A stretch of DNA of 57,202 bases from Caballeronia terrestris. Its GTDB lineage: Bacteria > Pseudomonadota > Gammaproteobacteria > Burkholderiales > Burkholderiaceae. Of the stretch, positions 1-7,683 are shown piece by piece (the stretch's first letter is position 1; the number at the start of each line of letters is the position of its first letter). Under the pieces are notes generated by a model. The model had not been told where the DNA came from, searched no databases, and was given only the letters and a program-made list of their open reading frames with translations. The DNA lies in the NCBI RefSeq assembly GCF_001544515.1, contig NZ_FCOL02000036.1:1-57202 (forward strand), given 5' to 3'. A program made the translations under genes and the position numbers.

Positions 1-99
1 CCGCAAAAGCAGCAACAGGCGATCCTCGCGGTATCGCTCGATCAGGCAAAGCTCGAAGCGATGCCGGTCAATGAATACGTCGATCTGTACGTGATCTAG
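1..99 (+). CDS. C-terminal end of an upstream gene, possibly MmgE/PrpD family
   Basis: An open frame enters from the left edge and ends at TAG 97-99, giving the last 32 residues of a protein, ending in LEAMPVNEYVDLYVI. The pattern of a short helix followed by MPV-x-x-(Y/F)-V-x-L-(Y/F)-V at the extreme C-terminus resembles the end of MmgE/PrpD-type 2-methylcitrate dehydratases. From memory such a gene often precedes acnA in Burkholderia, so that is the best guess. The fragment is too short to be sure, and no domain can be checked. The frame shares the strand of acnA, 62 bases upstream of it, so the two may be cotranscribed. Confidence 0.45.
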   Translation, partial: PQKQQQAILAVSLDQAKLEAMPVNEYVDLYVI

Positions 100-161
100 T
101 CAGTCAAACAGAAACGTTGCATCGAAGGTATTTCCTCGTTTAATACCCACGGAAAAAAATC

Positions 162-2879
162 ATGGCCCACAATCTCCACAAAACGCTTAAGGAATTCGAC
201 AGCGGCTCCGGCAAAGGCAAGTTCTACTCGCTGCCGCAGCTCGGCAAAGAGCTGAACGTCAAGATCGAGCGCCTGCCGGTGTCGATCCGCATCGTGCTGG
301 AATCGGTGCTGCGCAACTTCGACGGCAAGAAGATCGCCGAAGAGCACATCGAGCAACTCGCGAACTGGAAGCCGATCGCGGCCCGTACCGACGAAATCCC
401 GTTCGTCGTCGCGCGCGTAGTGCTGCAGGACTTTACCGGCGTGCCGCTGCTCGCCGACATCGCCGCGATGCGCGGCGTCGCGAAGCGCGCGGGCAAGGAC
501 CCGAAAGCGATCGAGCCGCTCGTGCCGGTCGATCTGGTGGTCGACCACTCGGTGCAGATCGATCACTTCCGCGAACCGAACGCGCTCGACCTGAACATGA
601 AGCTGGAATTCCAGCGCAACAACGAGCGCTACCAGTTCATGAAGTGGGGCATGCAGGCATTCGACACTTTCAAAGTCGTGCCGCCGGGCGTCGGCATCGT
701 GCATCAGGTGAACCTCGAATATCTCGCGCGCGGCGTGCACAAGAAGTCGGATAACGGCGACACCCTGTACTACCCGGACACGCTCGTCGGAACCGACAGC
801 CACACGACGATGATCAACGGCATCGGCGTGGTGGGCTGGGGCGTGGGCGGCATCGAAGCGGAAGCGGGCATGCTCGGCCAGCCGGTGTACTTCCTCACGC
901 CGGACGTGGTCGGTGTCGAGTTGAAGGGCAAGGTGCGCGAAGGCGTGACGGCAACCGATCTCGTCCTGACCGTCACCGAATTGCTGCGCAAGGAAAAGGT
1001 CGTCGGCAAGTTCGTCGAGTTCTTCGGCGAAGGCACGGCGTCGCTGTCGCTGCCGGATCGCGCGACGATCGGCAACATGGCGCCGGAATACGGCGCGACG
1101 ATGGGCTTCTTCCCCGTCGATGAAAAGACCATTGAATACTTCAGGGGCACGGGCCGCACCGACGCGGAAATCTCGGCCTTCGAAAACTACTTCAAGGCGC
1201 AGAACCTGTTCGGTATTCCGAAAGCAGGCGACATCGACTTCACGAAGACGCTCACGCTCGATCTGAGCACCGTGGCGCCGTCGCTCGCTGGCCCGAAGCG
1301 TCCGCAGGACCGCATCGAAATCGGCAACGTGAAGTCGAACTTCACGGAACTGTTCTCGAAGCCGGTCGGCGAAAACGGCTTCGCGAAGAAGCCCGCTGAT
1401 CTCAACGCGCAGTACACGACGACCAACGGCGTCAACGTGAAGAACGGCGACATCCTGATCGCCGCGATCACGTCGTGCACGAACACGTCGAACCCGAGCG
1501 TGCTGCTCGCGGCCGGCCTGCTCGCGAAGAAGGCGGTCGAAGCGGGCCTCACGGTCGCGCCGCACATCAAGACGTCGCTTGCGCCGGGATCGCGCATCGT
1601 GACCGAGTACCTGACGAAGACGGGCCTCATGCCCTACCTCGACCAGCTCGGCTTCACGCTCGCCGCTTACGGCTGCACGACGTGTATCGGCAACGCGGGC
1701 GACCTTACGCCGGAACTGAACGACGCGATCACCAAGAACGACATCGTCGCGGCCGCCGTGCTGTCGGGCAACCGCAACTTCGAGGCGCGCATTCACCCGA
1801 ACATCCGCGCGAACTTCCTGGCATCGCCGCCGCTGGTGGTCGCATACGCGATCGCGGGCAACATCACGCGCGACCTGATGACCGAGCCGGTCGGCACGAA
1901 CAAGGAAGGCCGCGACATTTTCCTGGGCGACATCTGGCCAACGAGCGAGGAAGTGCATTCGCTGCTCAAGTTCGCGCTCGACGCCGACGCATTCCGCAAG
2001 AACTACTCGCAGCTCACGAAGGAAGGCGACCTGTGGAGCAAGATCGCGGGCGAAACGGGTCAGGTCTACGACTGGCCGAAGTCGACCTACATCGCGGAGC
2101 CGCCGTTCTTCGGCAGCGACTTCTCGATGCAGCCGGCCGACAGCATCCCGGCCGTGAAGGGCGCGCGTCCGCTCGGCATCTTCGGTGATTCGGTCACGAC
2201 CGACCACATCAGCCCGGCGGGTTCGATCAAGGAAGATTCGCCCGCGGGCAAGTGGCTGAAGGCGAACGGCGTGCAGAAGGCCGACTTCAACAGCTACGGC
2301 TCGCGCCGCGGCAATCACGACGTGATGATGCGCGGCACGTTCGCGAACGTGCGGATCAAAAACCTGATGATTCCGCCGAAAGCGGACGGCGCGCGCGTCG
2401 AAGGCGGCCTGACGATCCATCAGCCGAGCGGCGAACAACTGTCGATCTACGATGCCGCGATGAAATACATCGACGCAGGCACGCCGACCGTCGTGTTCGC
2501 GGGCGAGGAATACGGCACGGGTTCGTCGCGCGACTGGGCGGCGAAGGGTACGCAACTGCTCGGCGTAAAGGCCGTGGTCGCGCGCAGCTTCGAGCGGATC
2601 CACCGCTCGAATCTCGTCGGCATGGGCGTGCTGCCGCTGCAGTTCAAGGGCACCGACAGCGTGCAGACGCTCGGTATCACGGGCGATGAAACCTTCGACA
2701 TCGAAGGTCTCACCGACAACATCAAGCCGCAGCAGGAAGTGACGCTTGTGATCCGTAGCAAGGACGGCAGCGAGAAACGCGTGGCCGTGCTGCTGCGTAT
2801 CGATACGCCGATCGAAGTCGATTACTACAAGCACGGCGGGATTCTGCCTTTCGTGCTGCGTTCGCTGCTCGCAGCGTAA
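162..2879 (+). CDS. acnA: Aconitate hydratase A
   Basis: Aconitase of the IRP1/AcnA class, 905 residues, the usual length. It interconverts citrate and isocitrate in the TCA cycle in the cytoplasm. The three [4Fe-4S] cluster ligands are visible: Cys439 in ITSCTNTSNPS, and Cys505 and Cys508 in YGCTTCIGNAG. The C-terminal swivel domain carries GEEYGTGSSRDWAAKG, with the substrate-binding SSRDW, at about residue 785. The ATG at 162 follows a weak GGAAAAA ribosome site. A small hairpin (GGTATT 127-132 with AATACC 142-147) lies in the leader. The downstream neighbour is on the opposite strand and a strong terminator follows, so acnA ends its transcription unit. The family assignment is secure. Confidence 0.97.
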   Translation: MAHNLHKTLKEFDSGSGKGKFYSLPQLGKELNVKIERLPVSIRIVLESVLRNFDGKKIAEEHIEQLANWKPIAARTDEIPFVVARVVLQDFTGVPLLADIAAMRGVAKRAGKDPKAIEPLVPVDLVVDHSVQIDHFREPNALDLNMKLEFQRNNERYQFMKWGMQAFDTFKVVPPGVGIVHQVNLEYLARGVHKKSDNGDTLYYPDTLVGTDSHTTMINGIGVVGWGVGGIEAEAGMLGQPVYFLTPDVVGVELKGKVREGVTATDLVLTVTELLRKEKVVGKFVEFFGEGTASLSLPDRATIGNMAPEYGATMGFFPVDEKTIEYFRGTGRTDAEISAFENYFKAQNLFGIPKAGDIDFTKTLTLDLSTVAPSLAGPKRPQDRIEIGNVKSNFTELFSKPVGENGFAKKPADLNAQYTTTNGVNVKNGDILIAAITSCTNTSNPSVLLAAGLLAKKAVEAGLTVAPHIKTSLAPGSRIVTEYLTKTGLMPYLDQLGFTLAAYGCTTCIGNAGDLTPELNDAITKNDIVAAAVLSGNRNFEARIHPNIRANFLASPPLVVAYAIAGNITRDLMTEPVGTNKEGRDIFLGDIWPTSEEVHSLLKFALDADAFRKNYSQLTKEGDLWSKIAGETGQVYDWPKSTYIAEPPFFGSDFSMQPADSIPAVKGARPLGIFGDSVTTDHISPAGSIKEDSPAGKWLKANGVQKADFNSYGSRRGNHDVMMRGTFANVRIKNLMIPPKADGARVEGGLTIHQPSGEQLSIYDAAMKYIDAGTPTVVFAGEEYGTGSSRDWAAKGTQLLGVKAVVARSFERIHRSNLVGMGVLPLQFKGTDSVQTLGITGDETFDIEGLTDNIKPQQEVTLVIRSKDGSEKRVAVLLRIDTPIEVDYYKHGGILPFVLRSLLAA

Positions 2880-2932
2880 ATCGACTGGAAGCTTTGCAGG
2901 TGACCGCGCTCGATATGAGCGCGGGAACGTTG

Positions 2933-2958
2933 AACCCGGCCGCGGCCGGGTTTTTTTT
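2933..2958 (+). terminator. Rho-independent terminator of acnA
   Basis: An 8-bp perfect stem (AACCCGGC 2933-2940 with GCCGGGTT 2945-2952) closes a CGCG loop and runs into eight T residues at 2951-2958. It lies 54 bases after the acnA stop codon and points in the same direction. Confidence 0.93.
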
Positions 2959-2970
2959 ATACGCCTGCGT

Positions 2971-3282
2971 TTAAGACGCCATCACGCGCGTAGCCGACGG
3001 GCGGCGTGCAAACCACGCGATCGCGCGCTCGACCCAGTGCTTGCGCGGCGCCGACACCGACGCCATCGAAAAACGCCCGCCCTCTTCGGCCGCGCTGACC
3101 CAGATCGTCGAGTAAGGCTGCAGTTCGAGCGATTCGCCCGCGCGCAGCCAGATGTCGCCGCCTTCGCCTTCGACGGTGACCCAAATCTGGCCGTGCATCA
3201 CCTTCAGGGTTTGAGCACGGTCGATGAACCAGCCAGTGGGAACATCGCGCCGATCGAGTTCGTAATACCGGAATTCACGCAT
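2971..3282 (-). CDS. DUF2917 domain protein
   Basis: A 103-residue protein beginning MREFRYYELDRRDVP, with the cupin-like pattern of DUF2917 proteins common in Burkholderiaceae: a hydrophobic strand ending LKVMHGQIWVTVEGEG, then D-x-W-L-x-A-G-E-S-L-x-L near residues 48-60. Function is unknown in the family. The start at 3282 is chosen because AGGAG lies 7 bases upstream. An in-frame ATG at 3381 would add 33 basic residues without a comparable ribosome site. The gene converges on the acnA terminator. No signal peptide or membrane segment is visible, so the protein is probably cytoplasmic. Confidence 0.8.
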   Translation of the reverse strand: MREFRYYELDRRDVPTGWFIDRAQTLKVMHGQIWVTVEGEGGDIWLRAGESLELQPYSTIWVSAAEEGGRFSMASVSAPRKHWVERAIAWFARRPSATRVMAS

Positions 3283-3657
3283 TTTGCCGCTCCTGAGTGC
3301 GCGTCGCGAAACGTAACGCATGCGGTTCGAAACCTTTTTGGTGTTGACAGCAGCCGCAGATTTGTCTCGCTGATATTTCATGTTGCTGGGAAGAGCAACA
3401 AAACCGGCGGCGGGCTGTCGATACAGTTACGAACCAGTGATCCCATTATCGAAGACTTTACGGCCAGCTTGAATGCACACTTGTGAACACTTCAGCCGAA
3501 CTGTTCCGTCGCAATGGGTGAACACTTGGGTCTGCGGCAAGCTAGACGGTTGATAGAGAACAGCGGGGCGGTAACTCGGCAGCAATGCATCCAGACGAGT
3601 CCGCCCGCGCGTGATAGCCTCTCTTGTTTGTGACAATCCTATTTCCCCAATATCGTT
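3283..3657. other. Intergenic region with a 10-bp direct repeat
   Basis: These 375 bases separate the divergent DUF2917 and H-NS genes. No convincing gene is seen. GTGAACACTT occurs twice (3483-3492 and 3518-3527, 35 bases start to start), with the near-palindrome GAACTGTTC between them. Promoters for both neighbours should lie here, but I cannot place a strong -10/-35 pair. The ribosome site before the H-NS start is poor. Confidence 0.5.
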
Positions 3658-4017
3658 ATGGCATATCAAAGTCCGCAGCTCACCGAGTTGCTCGAAAAAC
3701 ACAACGCCCTGGAAAAACAGTTGGCTGAAGCGCGAGCAAAGGAAGTGCGTCTCGCAATGATCGAAATCGTGCAAAAGATGCGCGAGTACGGAATCACGCT
3801 GCATGAACTGGTCGGCCGGAAGGCAACACCGAATCCGGTTCAGGCCGAAGCCGCTCCGAAGTATCGCGATCCCGTCACCGGCGCGACCTGGAGCGGACGC
3901 GGACGAGCGCCGCATTGGATCGTCGGGAAGAATCGGGACGACTTCATCGTGTCGGCGCGTACTGATTCGCGCGCAGCGGCGCTTTCGCAAGCGTCGCTCT
4001 TTTCCGAAGACGCCTGA
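3658..4017 (+). CDS. H-NS family nucleoid-associated protein
   Basis: A 119-residue H-NS-like protein. The N-terminal half (about residues 5-50) is a charged, leucine-rich helix expected to oligomerise as a coiled coil (LTELLEKHNALEKQLAEARA). After a linker, the C-terminal DNA-binding domain reads YRDPVTGATWSGRGRAPHWI at about residues 69-88; the GRGRAP stretch is the minor-groove hook typical of Burkholderia and Bordetella H-NS types. Such proteins silence AT-rich, often acquired, DNA. The start at 3658 lacks a clear Shine-Dalgarno sequence. A small gene follows 33 bases later on the same strand. The family call is firm; the target genes are not evident. Confidence 0.93.
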   Translation: MAYQSPQLTELLEKHNALEKQLAEARAKEVRLAMIEIVQKMREYGITLHELVGRKATPNPVQAEAAPKYRDPVTGATWSGRGRAPHWIVGKNRDDFIVSARTDSRAAALSQASLFSEDA

Positions 4018-4050
4018 CCGAGCGGCCAGCAGCATTTGAACCGTTGAAAT

Positions 4051-4311
4051 ATGGACAAGTGCCGATATTGCGAAAGAGTCCGTGACGAATGGGACTGTCA
4101 CGGCGAGGATTGTCGAAGCGCGATAGCCAAAGCGCTCCGACGGCACCGCGCGGGCCTGCCGATGGTGCCCAAGACAATCCGCAACGAAGTCCCTGCCGGC
4201 GCAACGACGGGCGAGATCATCGCCGTTCTTTCGCGCCAGCGTCTGCGCGCTCGTCGTGAGAATGAAGATCGCCGCAAACGCAAACAGATGGAAGACGAGG
4301 ACGTGAGCTAG
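4051..4311 (+). CDS. Small cysteine-containing basic protein, unknown function
   Basis: Eighty-six residues starting MDKCRYCERVRDEWDCHGEDC. Cysteines at positions 4, 7, 16 and 21 have the spacing C-x2-C-x8-C-x4-C, which could bind zinc. The rest is strongly charged, ending in an Arg/Lys/Glu-rich helix (RRENEDRRKRKQ), and may touch nucleic acid. I do not recognise the family. It lies 33 bases behind the H-NS-like gene on the same strand, so cotranscription is likely. Coding is supported by the cysteine pattern, the position and a clean stop at 4309-4311. The start has no strong ribosome site. It could be an accessory factor of the H-NS protein, but that is only inferred from position. Confidence 0.6.
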   Translation: MDKCRYCERVRDEWDCHGEDCRSAIAKALRRHRAGLPMVPKTIRNEVPAGATTGEIIAVLSRQRLRARRENEDRRKRKQMEDEDVS

Positions 4312-4315
4312 CCCG

Positions 4316-4738
4316 CTAGCGAACGAGCAGCACCGGCACGTTACACCGTGCCAGCACACCGGTCGCCACCGATCCAAGCAGTACGTTCGCAATCCACGAG
4401 TGGCCGTGTGAACCCATCACAATGAGGTCTTGCTGTTCCGCCTTGGCGAATATGGCAATGGCTTCCCCGGCATGACCCACCGCGTATTTCGTCGCAATGG
4501 GAAGCGAATGGCGTTTCGCCGACTCGCGCAACGGCGAAAGTATTTTCTCGGCCTCATCACGGTAATACTCATCGACGACGGCATGACTCAAATAACGCGC
4601 AGCATGCGCGGGAATCGGAGCGACCGCGGTAAATGCCGTGTAGGTATGCCCCGGTCCGAATAGTGCGCCGTGGCTCGCAATGTAATCGAGTGTGCGCTGC
4701 GTGAATTCGCTACCGTCCACGGGCAAGAGGATGTTCAC
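4316..4738 (-). CDS. Universal stress protein, UspA family
   Basis: A 140-residue single-domain Usp. Asp8 in the opening ILLPVDGSE and the ATP-binding signature G-x2-G-x9-G-S (Gly109, Gly112, Gly122, Ser123) are intact, so this is the nucleotide-binding subtype. These cytoplasmic dimers help cells endure stress; the precise role varies. It converges on the small cysteine protein, with only four bases between the stop codons, and GCTAGC occurs twice at that junction (4307-4312 and 4315-4320). It stands alone on its strand, with a 700-base gap upstream. Confidence 0.93.
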   Translation of the reverse strand: MNILLPVDGSEFTQRTLDYIASHGALFGPGHTYTAFTAVAPIPAHAARYLSHAVVDEYYRDEAEKILSPLRESAKRHSLPIATKYAVGHAGEAIAIFAKAEQQDLIVMGSHGHSWIANVLLGSVATGVLARCNVPVLLVR

Positions 4739-4942
4739 GGTGACCTCGCATTGAAGCGGCAGAAAGGATCGTCACAGTATCTGGCAGGGAACCGACGCGT
4801 TCAAGCGTGCATTTCGTGGTGATCGCGATACCGACGGCGCGCTCGAAACCGAGTAGCGAATATTCCACCACCAGGCCGCGGCTCTACATGACTGCGTTCA
4901 GCCTGCCCTGTCGGCCGCTATCAAAATAATTAATAAAACGCC
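4739..4942. other. Intergenic stretch before the candidate sRNA
   Basis: About 200 bases upstream of the universal stress gene. I see no open frame with coding character and no clear repeat. The last 30 bases are markedly AT-rich, as expected just upstream of the promoter at 4943-4972. The promoter of the stress gene (reading left) should also be here but is not obvious. Confidence 0.4.
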
Positions 4943-4972
4943 TTTACATTACGTTTAACTTTCATCTATAAC
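4943..4972 (+). promoter_or_regulatory. Sigma70-type promoter for candidate sRNA
   Basis: TTTACA (4943-4948) and TATAAC (4967-4972) are separated by 18 bases and preceded by an AT-rich upstream stretch (TCAAAATAATTAATAAAA at 4921-4938). This is one of the best matches to a housekeeping promoter in the window, and no protein gene starts within the next 480 bases on this strand. Transcription would begin near 4979. Confidence 0.65.
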
Positions 4973-4978
4973 TGCGTG

Positions 4979-5046
4979 TACGTGTTGCGGACTGCCTGTC
5001 ACGCATCATGCCTCGGCCCGCCAGGCTTGCCTGCGGGCCTTTTTTT
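4979..5046 (+). ncRNA. Candidate small RNA, about 68 nt
   Basis: A good promoter ending at 4972 is followed about 70 bases later by a strong Rho-independent terminator, and nothing between them can be translated into a credible protein. The predicted transcript is therefore about 68 nt, with a 5' single-stranded part (about 4979-5014) and a terminator hairpin ending in seven T. That layout is typical of Hfq-dependent regulatory RNAs. I do not recognise it as a named family. It could instead be a short attenuated leader, but the nearest downstream gene starts 413 bases after the terminator. Confidence 0.5.
5015..5046 (+). terminator. Rho-independent terminator of candidate sRNA
   Basis: GGCCCGC (5015-5021) pairs with GCGGGCC (5033-5039). 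Inside, AGG (5023-5025) pairs with CCT (5030-5032) around a CTTG loop, with one bulged C. Seven T residues follow (5040-5046). No plus-strand protein gene lies upstream within 700 bases, so it must end some other transcript. Confidence 0.88.
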
Positions 5047-5459
5047 GTCTGGAACTTCCGTAGTTACCCGCGCTGGTGAAAACCCTCCCGTACCTTTCAC
5101 TTGACTTACTTGATATATCACATATTGTGTATCCAATCGCTGGTCGCTGTTTGATCGGTGACGACGGAGACGTCGGTCGACGTCCCATTACAAAGGCAGC
5201 AACGCCAAGGAGACGGTGATGGAAAGGAATCCCCACGCAGGTGCGTCGCGACCAGGTTAGTTGGGCAACGCTCGCTGCGCTGGCCCTGCTTGATTGAGCA
5301 AAGGGCCAGCGTACGGCTTTCAATTTTGTGAGCGGATGTCGATTGACGACATCACAACCCATGATCTAGGAAAACTAAACATGCTCGACGCCATATCGAA
5401 TCTGAGGTGCATGTCCGCACCCACGCCTGTATCAAATCATATGATTCAAGGAGCGCCCA
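5047..5459 (+). promoter_or_regulatory. Upstream region of the MFS gene with two dyads
   Basis: These 413 bases hold no convincing gene. Two symmetric sites stand out. At 5112-5133 an AT-rich imperfect dyad is centred on CACA-TAT-TGTG (5119-5129), just after TTGACT at 5101-5106, which could serve as a -35 box. At 5435-5446 a perfect 12-bp palindrome AATCATATGATT lies directly against the ribosome binding site AAGGAG of the MFS gene, where a bound repressor would block initiation. Neither can be matched to a named regulator from sequence alone. Confidence 0.4.
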
Positions 5460-6782
5460 ATGAATAACGCATCGACGGCGGCGCTTCGCCCCAACCATCC
5501 CGCCTCCGACAAAACCCGCTGGATCCAGCTTGCGGTCGGCGTCATCTGCATGATCGCGACTGCGAATATCCAGTACGCGTGGACTTTGTTCGTTCCCGAG
5601 ATACAGGAAACCTACGGCTGGCCGCGCGCCAAGATCCAGATTGCCTTTACGATATTCGTGCTCGTTCAGACCTGGCTCGCGCCGATCGAAGGCTACTTCA
5701 TCGACAAATTCGGCCCTCGCCTGATGGTCGCTTTCGGCGCCCTTTTCATCGGGGCGGCGTGGTGCATCAACTCGCAAGCGACCAGCCTGACGGGCTTCTA
5801 TGTCGGCGCGGCGGTTGGCGGGATTGGCGTGGGGTCGATCTACGCGACTTGCATCAACAACGCGCTCAAGTGGTTTCCGGATCGGCGCGGCCTCGCTGTC
5901 GGCCTGACCGCCGGCGGCTACGGCGCCGGCTCGGCTGCGACGATCCTGCCGATCGCGGCGATGATCGAGTCGACGGGCTTTCAGGGGACGTTCCTGTTCT
6001 TCGGCATCCTGCAAGGGTCGCTCGCTTTTATCGCTGCATGGTTCCTGCGCTCGCCGAAGTCCAGCCAGGTCAAGGCATCGCAGAAGCTTGTTCAGGCGAG
6101 GCGCGACTACACGCTAAAGGAAGCGCTGAACACCAAGTTGTTCTGGCTGATGTTCGTGATGTTTATCCTGGTCGTCACCGGCGGCATGATGGCCGTGGCG
6201 CAACTCGGTGTGATCGCGAAGGATCTGGGCGTGAAGGAATTCCAGGTCGATTTGCATTTCTTCGTGATGGCTGCCCTCCCGCTCGCGCTGATGCTCGATC
6301 GCATCATGAATGGCATCTCGCGTCCACTGTTCGGCTGGATTTCGGACAACATCGGTCGTGAGAAGACGATGGTCATCGCCTTTACGCTCGAAGGGATCGG
6401 CATCATTGCTCTTGGATATTTCGGCAGCAATCCGTATGCGTTCCTGATCCTGTCGGGTGTCGTCTTTCTGGCGTGGGGCGAGGTGTATTCGCTGTTTTCG
6501 GCGCTCGCCGGCGACGCTTTCGGGACCAAGCACATCGGCAAGATTTATGGGGTGCTTTATACGGCCAAGGGGATCGGCGCGCTGTTCGTCCCGATCGGCA
6601 ACCTGATGATGGAGGCGACCGGAACGTGGTCGACGGTTCTGTACACCGTCGCCGCGATGGATTTGACCGCGGCTTTTCTCGCGATCCTGATTCTGCGGCC
6701 AGTGCTCGCTACTCACGTCGCGACGTCCCGAAGTCTGTTCGCGAAGGAGACGGCTACCAATAACGCTGCTGCCGGCGCGTGA
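5460..6782 (+). CDS. MFS transporter, oxalate/formate antiporter type
   Basis: A 440-residue inner-membrane carrier with 12 predicted membrane segments, of the OxlT-like (OFA) branch of the major facilitator superfamily. Visible family features are the opening segment with NIQYAWTLFVPEIQ, the loop DKFGPRLMVAFG after segment 2, the glycine-rich GGIGVGSIYATCINNALKWFPDRRGLA, and the second-half loop GWISDNIGREKTM. Members exchange oxalate for formate or take up related small carboxylates; the substrate here is not proven. The ATG at 5460 follows AAGGAG with good spacing. It stands alone: no oxalyl-CoA or formyl-CoA enzymes are adjacent, so an annotation as oxalate carrier should be held loosely. 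Confidence 0.85.
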   Translation: MNNASTAALRPNHPASDKTRWIQLAVGVICMIATANIQYAWTLFVPEIQETYGWPRAKIQIAFTIFVLVQTWLAPIEGYFIDKFGPRLMVAFGALFIGAAWCINSQATSLTGFYVGAAVGGIGVGSIYATCINNALKWFPDRRGLAVGLTAGGYGAGSAATILPIAAMIESTGFQGTFLFFGILQGSLAFIAAWFLRSPKSSQVKASQKLVQARRDYTLKEALNTKLFWLMFVMFILVVTGGMMAVAQLGVIAKDLGVKEFQVDLHFFVMAALPLALMLDRIMNGISRPLFGWISDNIGREKTMVIAFTLEGIGIIALGYFGSNPYAFLILSGVVFLAWGEVYSLFSALAGDAFGTKHIGKIYGVLYTAKGIGALFVPIGNLMMEATGTWSTVLYTVAAMDLTAAFLAILILRPVLATHVATSRSLFAKETATNNAAAGA

Positions 6783-6844
6783 CAATTGCAGCGACTAAGC
6801 GGGCTTCTTCGGTAGCTCGCCTCAGTCGCACCAGGGCTCCGTAC

Positions 6845-6860
6845 CGTTAAGCGCTTAACG
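6845..6860. promoter_or_regulatory. Perfect 16-bp palindrome
   Basis: CGTTAAGCGCTTAACG is fully self-complementary and lies between the MFS gene and the small gene at 6933. Its half, CGTTAAGC, recurs at 6895-6902, about 31 bases before the start of that small gene. Size and symmetry fit the binding site of a dimeric regulator. No T-run follows, so it is not a terminator. Confidence 0.45.
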
Positions 6861-6932
6861 ACAAAAGGTAACTTTTCCCGCGAACAAAAATAAGACGTTA
6901 AGCTAATTCGTTGACAATTCTGGAGGAGACAC

Positions 6933-7166
6933 GTGATCGTTTTCTACCATCATGGAGCAGCCATTCAGCCTTCCGTGATTCGCGTCGGCAACACATTCAT
7001 CGCGCGCGCATCGATCCTGGAAGAAGACGGCGAAGCTACTTCGCTCGGAAATCTGGGGCAATTCGCCAACCGGGACGGCGCGTTCCAGTTCGCCGTCCGA
7101 TGCGCGACAGCCTTCATCGACGGCGAGTCGATGCCCGCACCACCGTTCACCGCCACGACCCAATGA
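6933..7166 (+). CDS. Small protein of unknown function
   Basis: Seventy-seven residues, starting with GTG at 6933 behind a strong GGAGGAG ribosome site (6922-6928). The sequence opens MIVFYHHGAAIQPSVIRVGN and has a mixed, soluble-protein composition with conserved-looking aromatic and glycine positions. There is no signal peptide, membrane segment or metal motif. I do not recognise a family. The excellent ribosome site and the repeated CGTTAAGC motif upstream argue that it is real. It lies between the MFS carrier and a decayed transporter fragment, with no evident operon partner. Confidence 0.6.
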   Translation: MIVFYHHGAAIQPSVIRVGNTFIARASILEEDGEATSLGNLGQFANRDGAFQFAVRCATAFIDGESMPAPPFTATTQ

Positions 7167-7266
7167 GGCTGCGGTCTCGTCCGACGAGTCGATAGTTCGA
7201 GCGAGACGCGAGCGGCACGGCGTAGCGACGTGCCGCTCGCGACTTGCGCCCAACCTTCTGCACTGA

Positions 7267-7560
7267 GTCCTGTCCGCGTCGCTCACGCCGCTCTTCTTCA
7301 TGGCGGCGCACGCCATCGTGTCAATCTCGCCGCCTGGTTCGTGCCGTGCGGCGCGGGCTTCGCTCGCCGCCGGCACCTACGCGTGCGCGATCGCCGAAAT
7401 GTTCCCCGTCGATGTCAGATTCAGCGGCCTCGCGACCGCCATGACCCCGTCGCCACCGCCAATGCGAACTGGAGTCCCACGTTGCGCTCGTAACGTGTGC
7501 AGCGCTTGCGTTCGCGGCGTCCTTCGGCATGCCCTCGCGGCACCTGTCAGACCAATCACA
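7267..7560 (+). pseudogene. Decayed fragment of an MFS (MHS-type) transporter
   Basis: In the frame of 7300 the text AGTYACAIAEMFPVDVRFSGLATA closely follows the A-E-x-F-P-x-x-V-R-x-S-G-x-x signature found between late membrane segments of metabolite:H+ symporters. That frame then loses similarity near 7445. A different frame, at about 7490-7555, reads ALAFAASFGMPSRHLSD, which looks like the final membrane segment and tail of the same family. The N-terminal two thirds are missing. So this is a remnant of a carrier gene, damaged by a frameshift and deletion. The rest of the gap from 7167 to 7741 holds no intact gene. Confidence 0.55.
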
Positions 7561-7683
7561 GCGGAGCAGCCAGCCGCGCGCCTCGCAAAGAGCGCGGCTG
7601 AAGAATTCCTTAACTCCCTCTGCTCGCTCAAACCGATTGACGCCAATATTGCGATAAGGTCGAATATCGGGATGCACAGTACA

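Noticed and set aside
96..2834. A 912-codon open frame antisense to acnA
   Set aside because: It mirrors the aconitase gene almost exactly, its translation is Arg/His/Asp-rich with no domain, and AcnA on the plus strand is unambiguous. Long antisense frames are common in GC-rich codon usage.
3283..3381. Longer start for the DUF2917 protein
   Set aside because: It adds 33 basic residues without a ribosome site, while AGGAG is well placed for the start at 3282.
5006..5362. Minus-strand 118-codon frame in the gap before the MFS gene
   Set aside because: No ribosome site and no recognisable motif, and it covers the sRNA terminator and promoter-like dyads.
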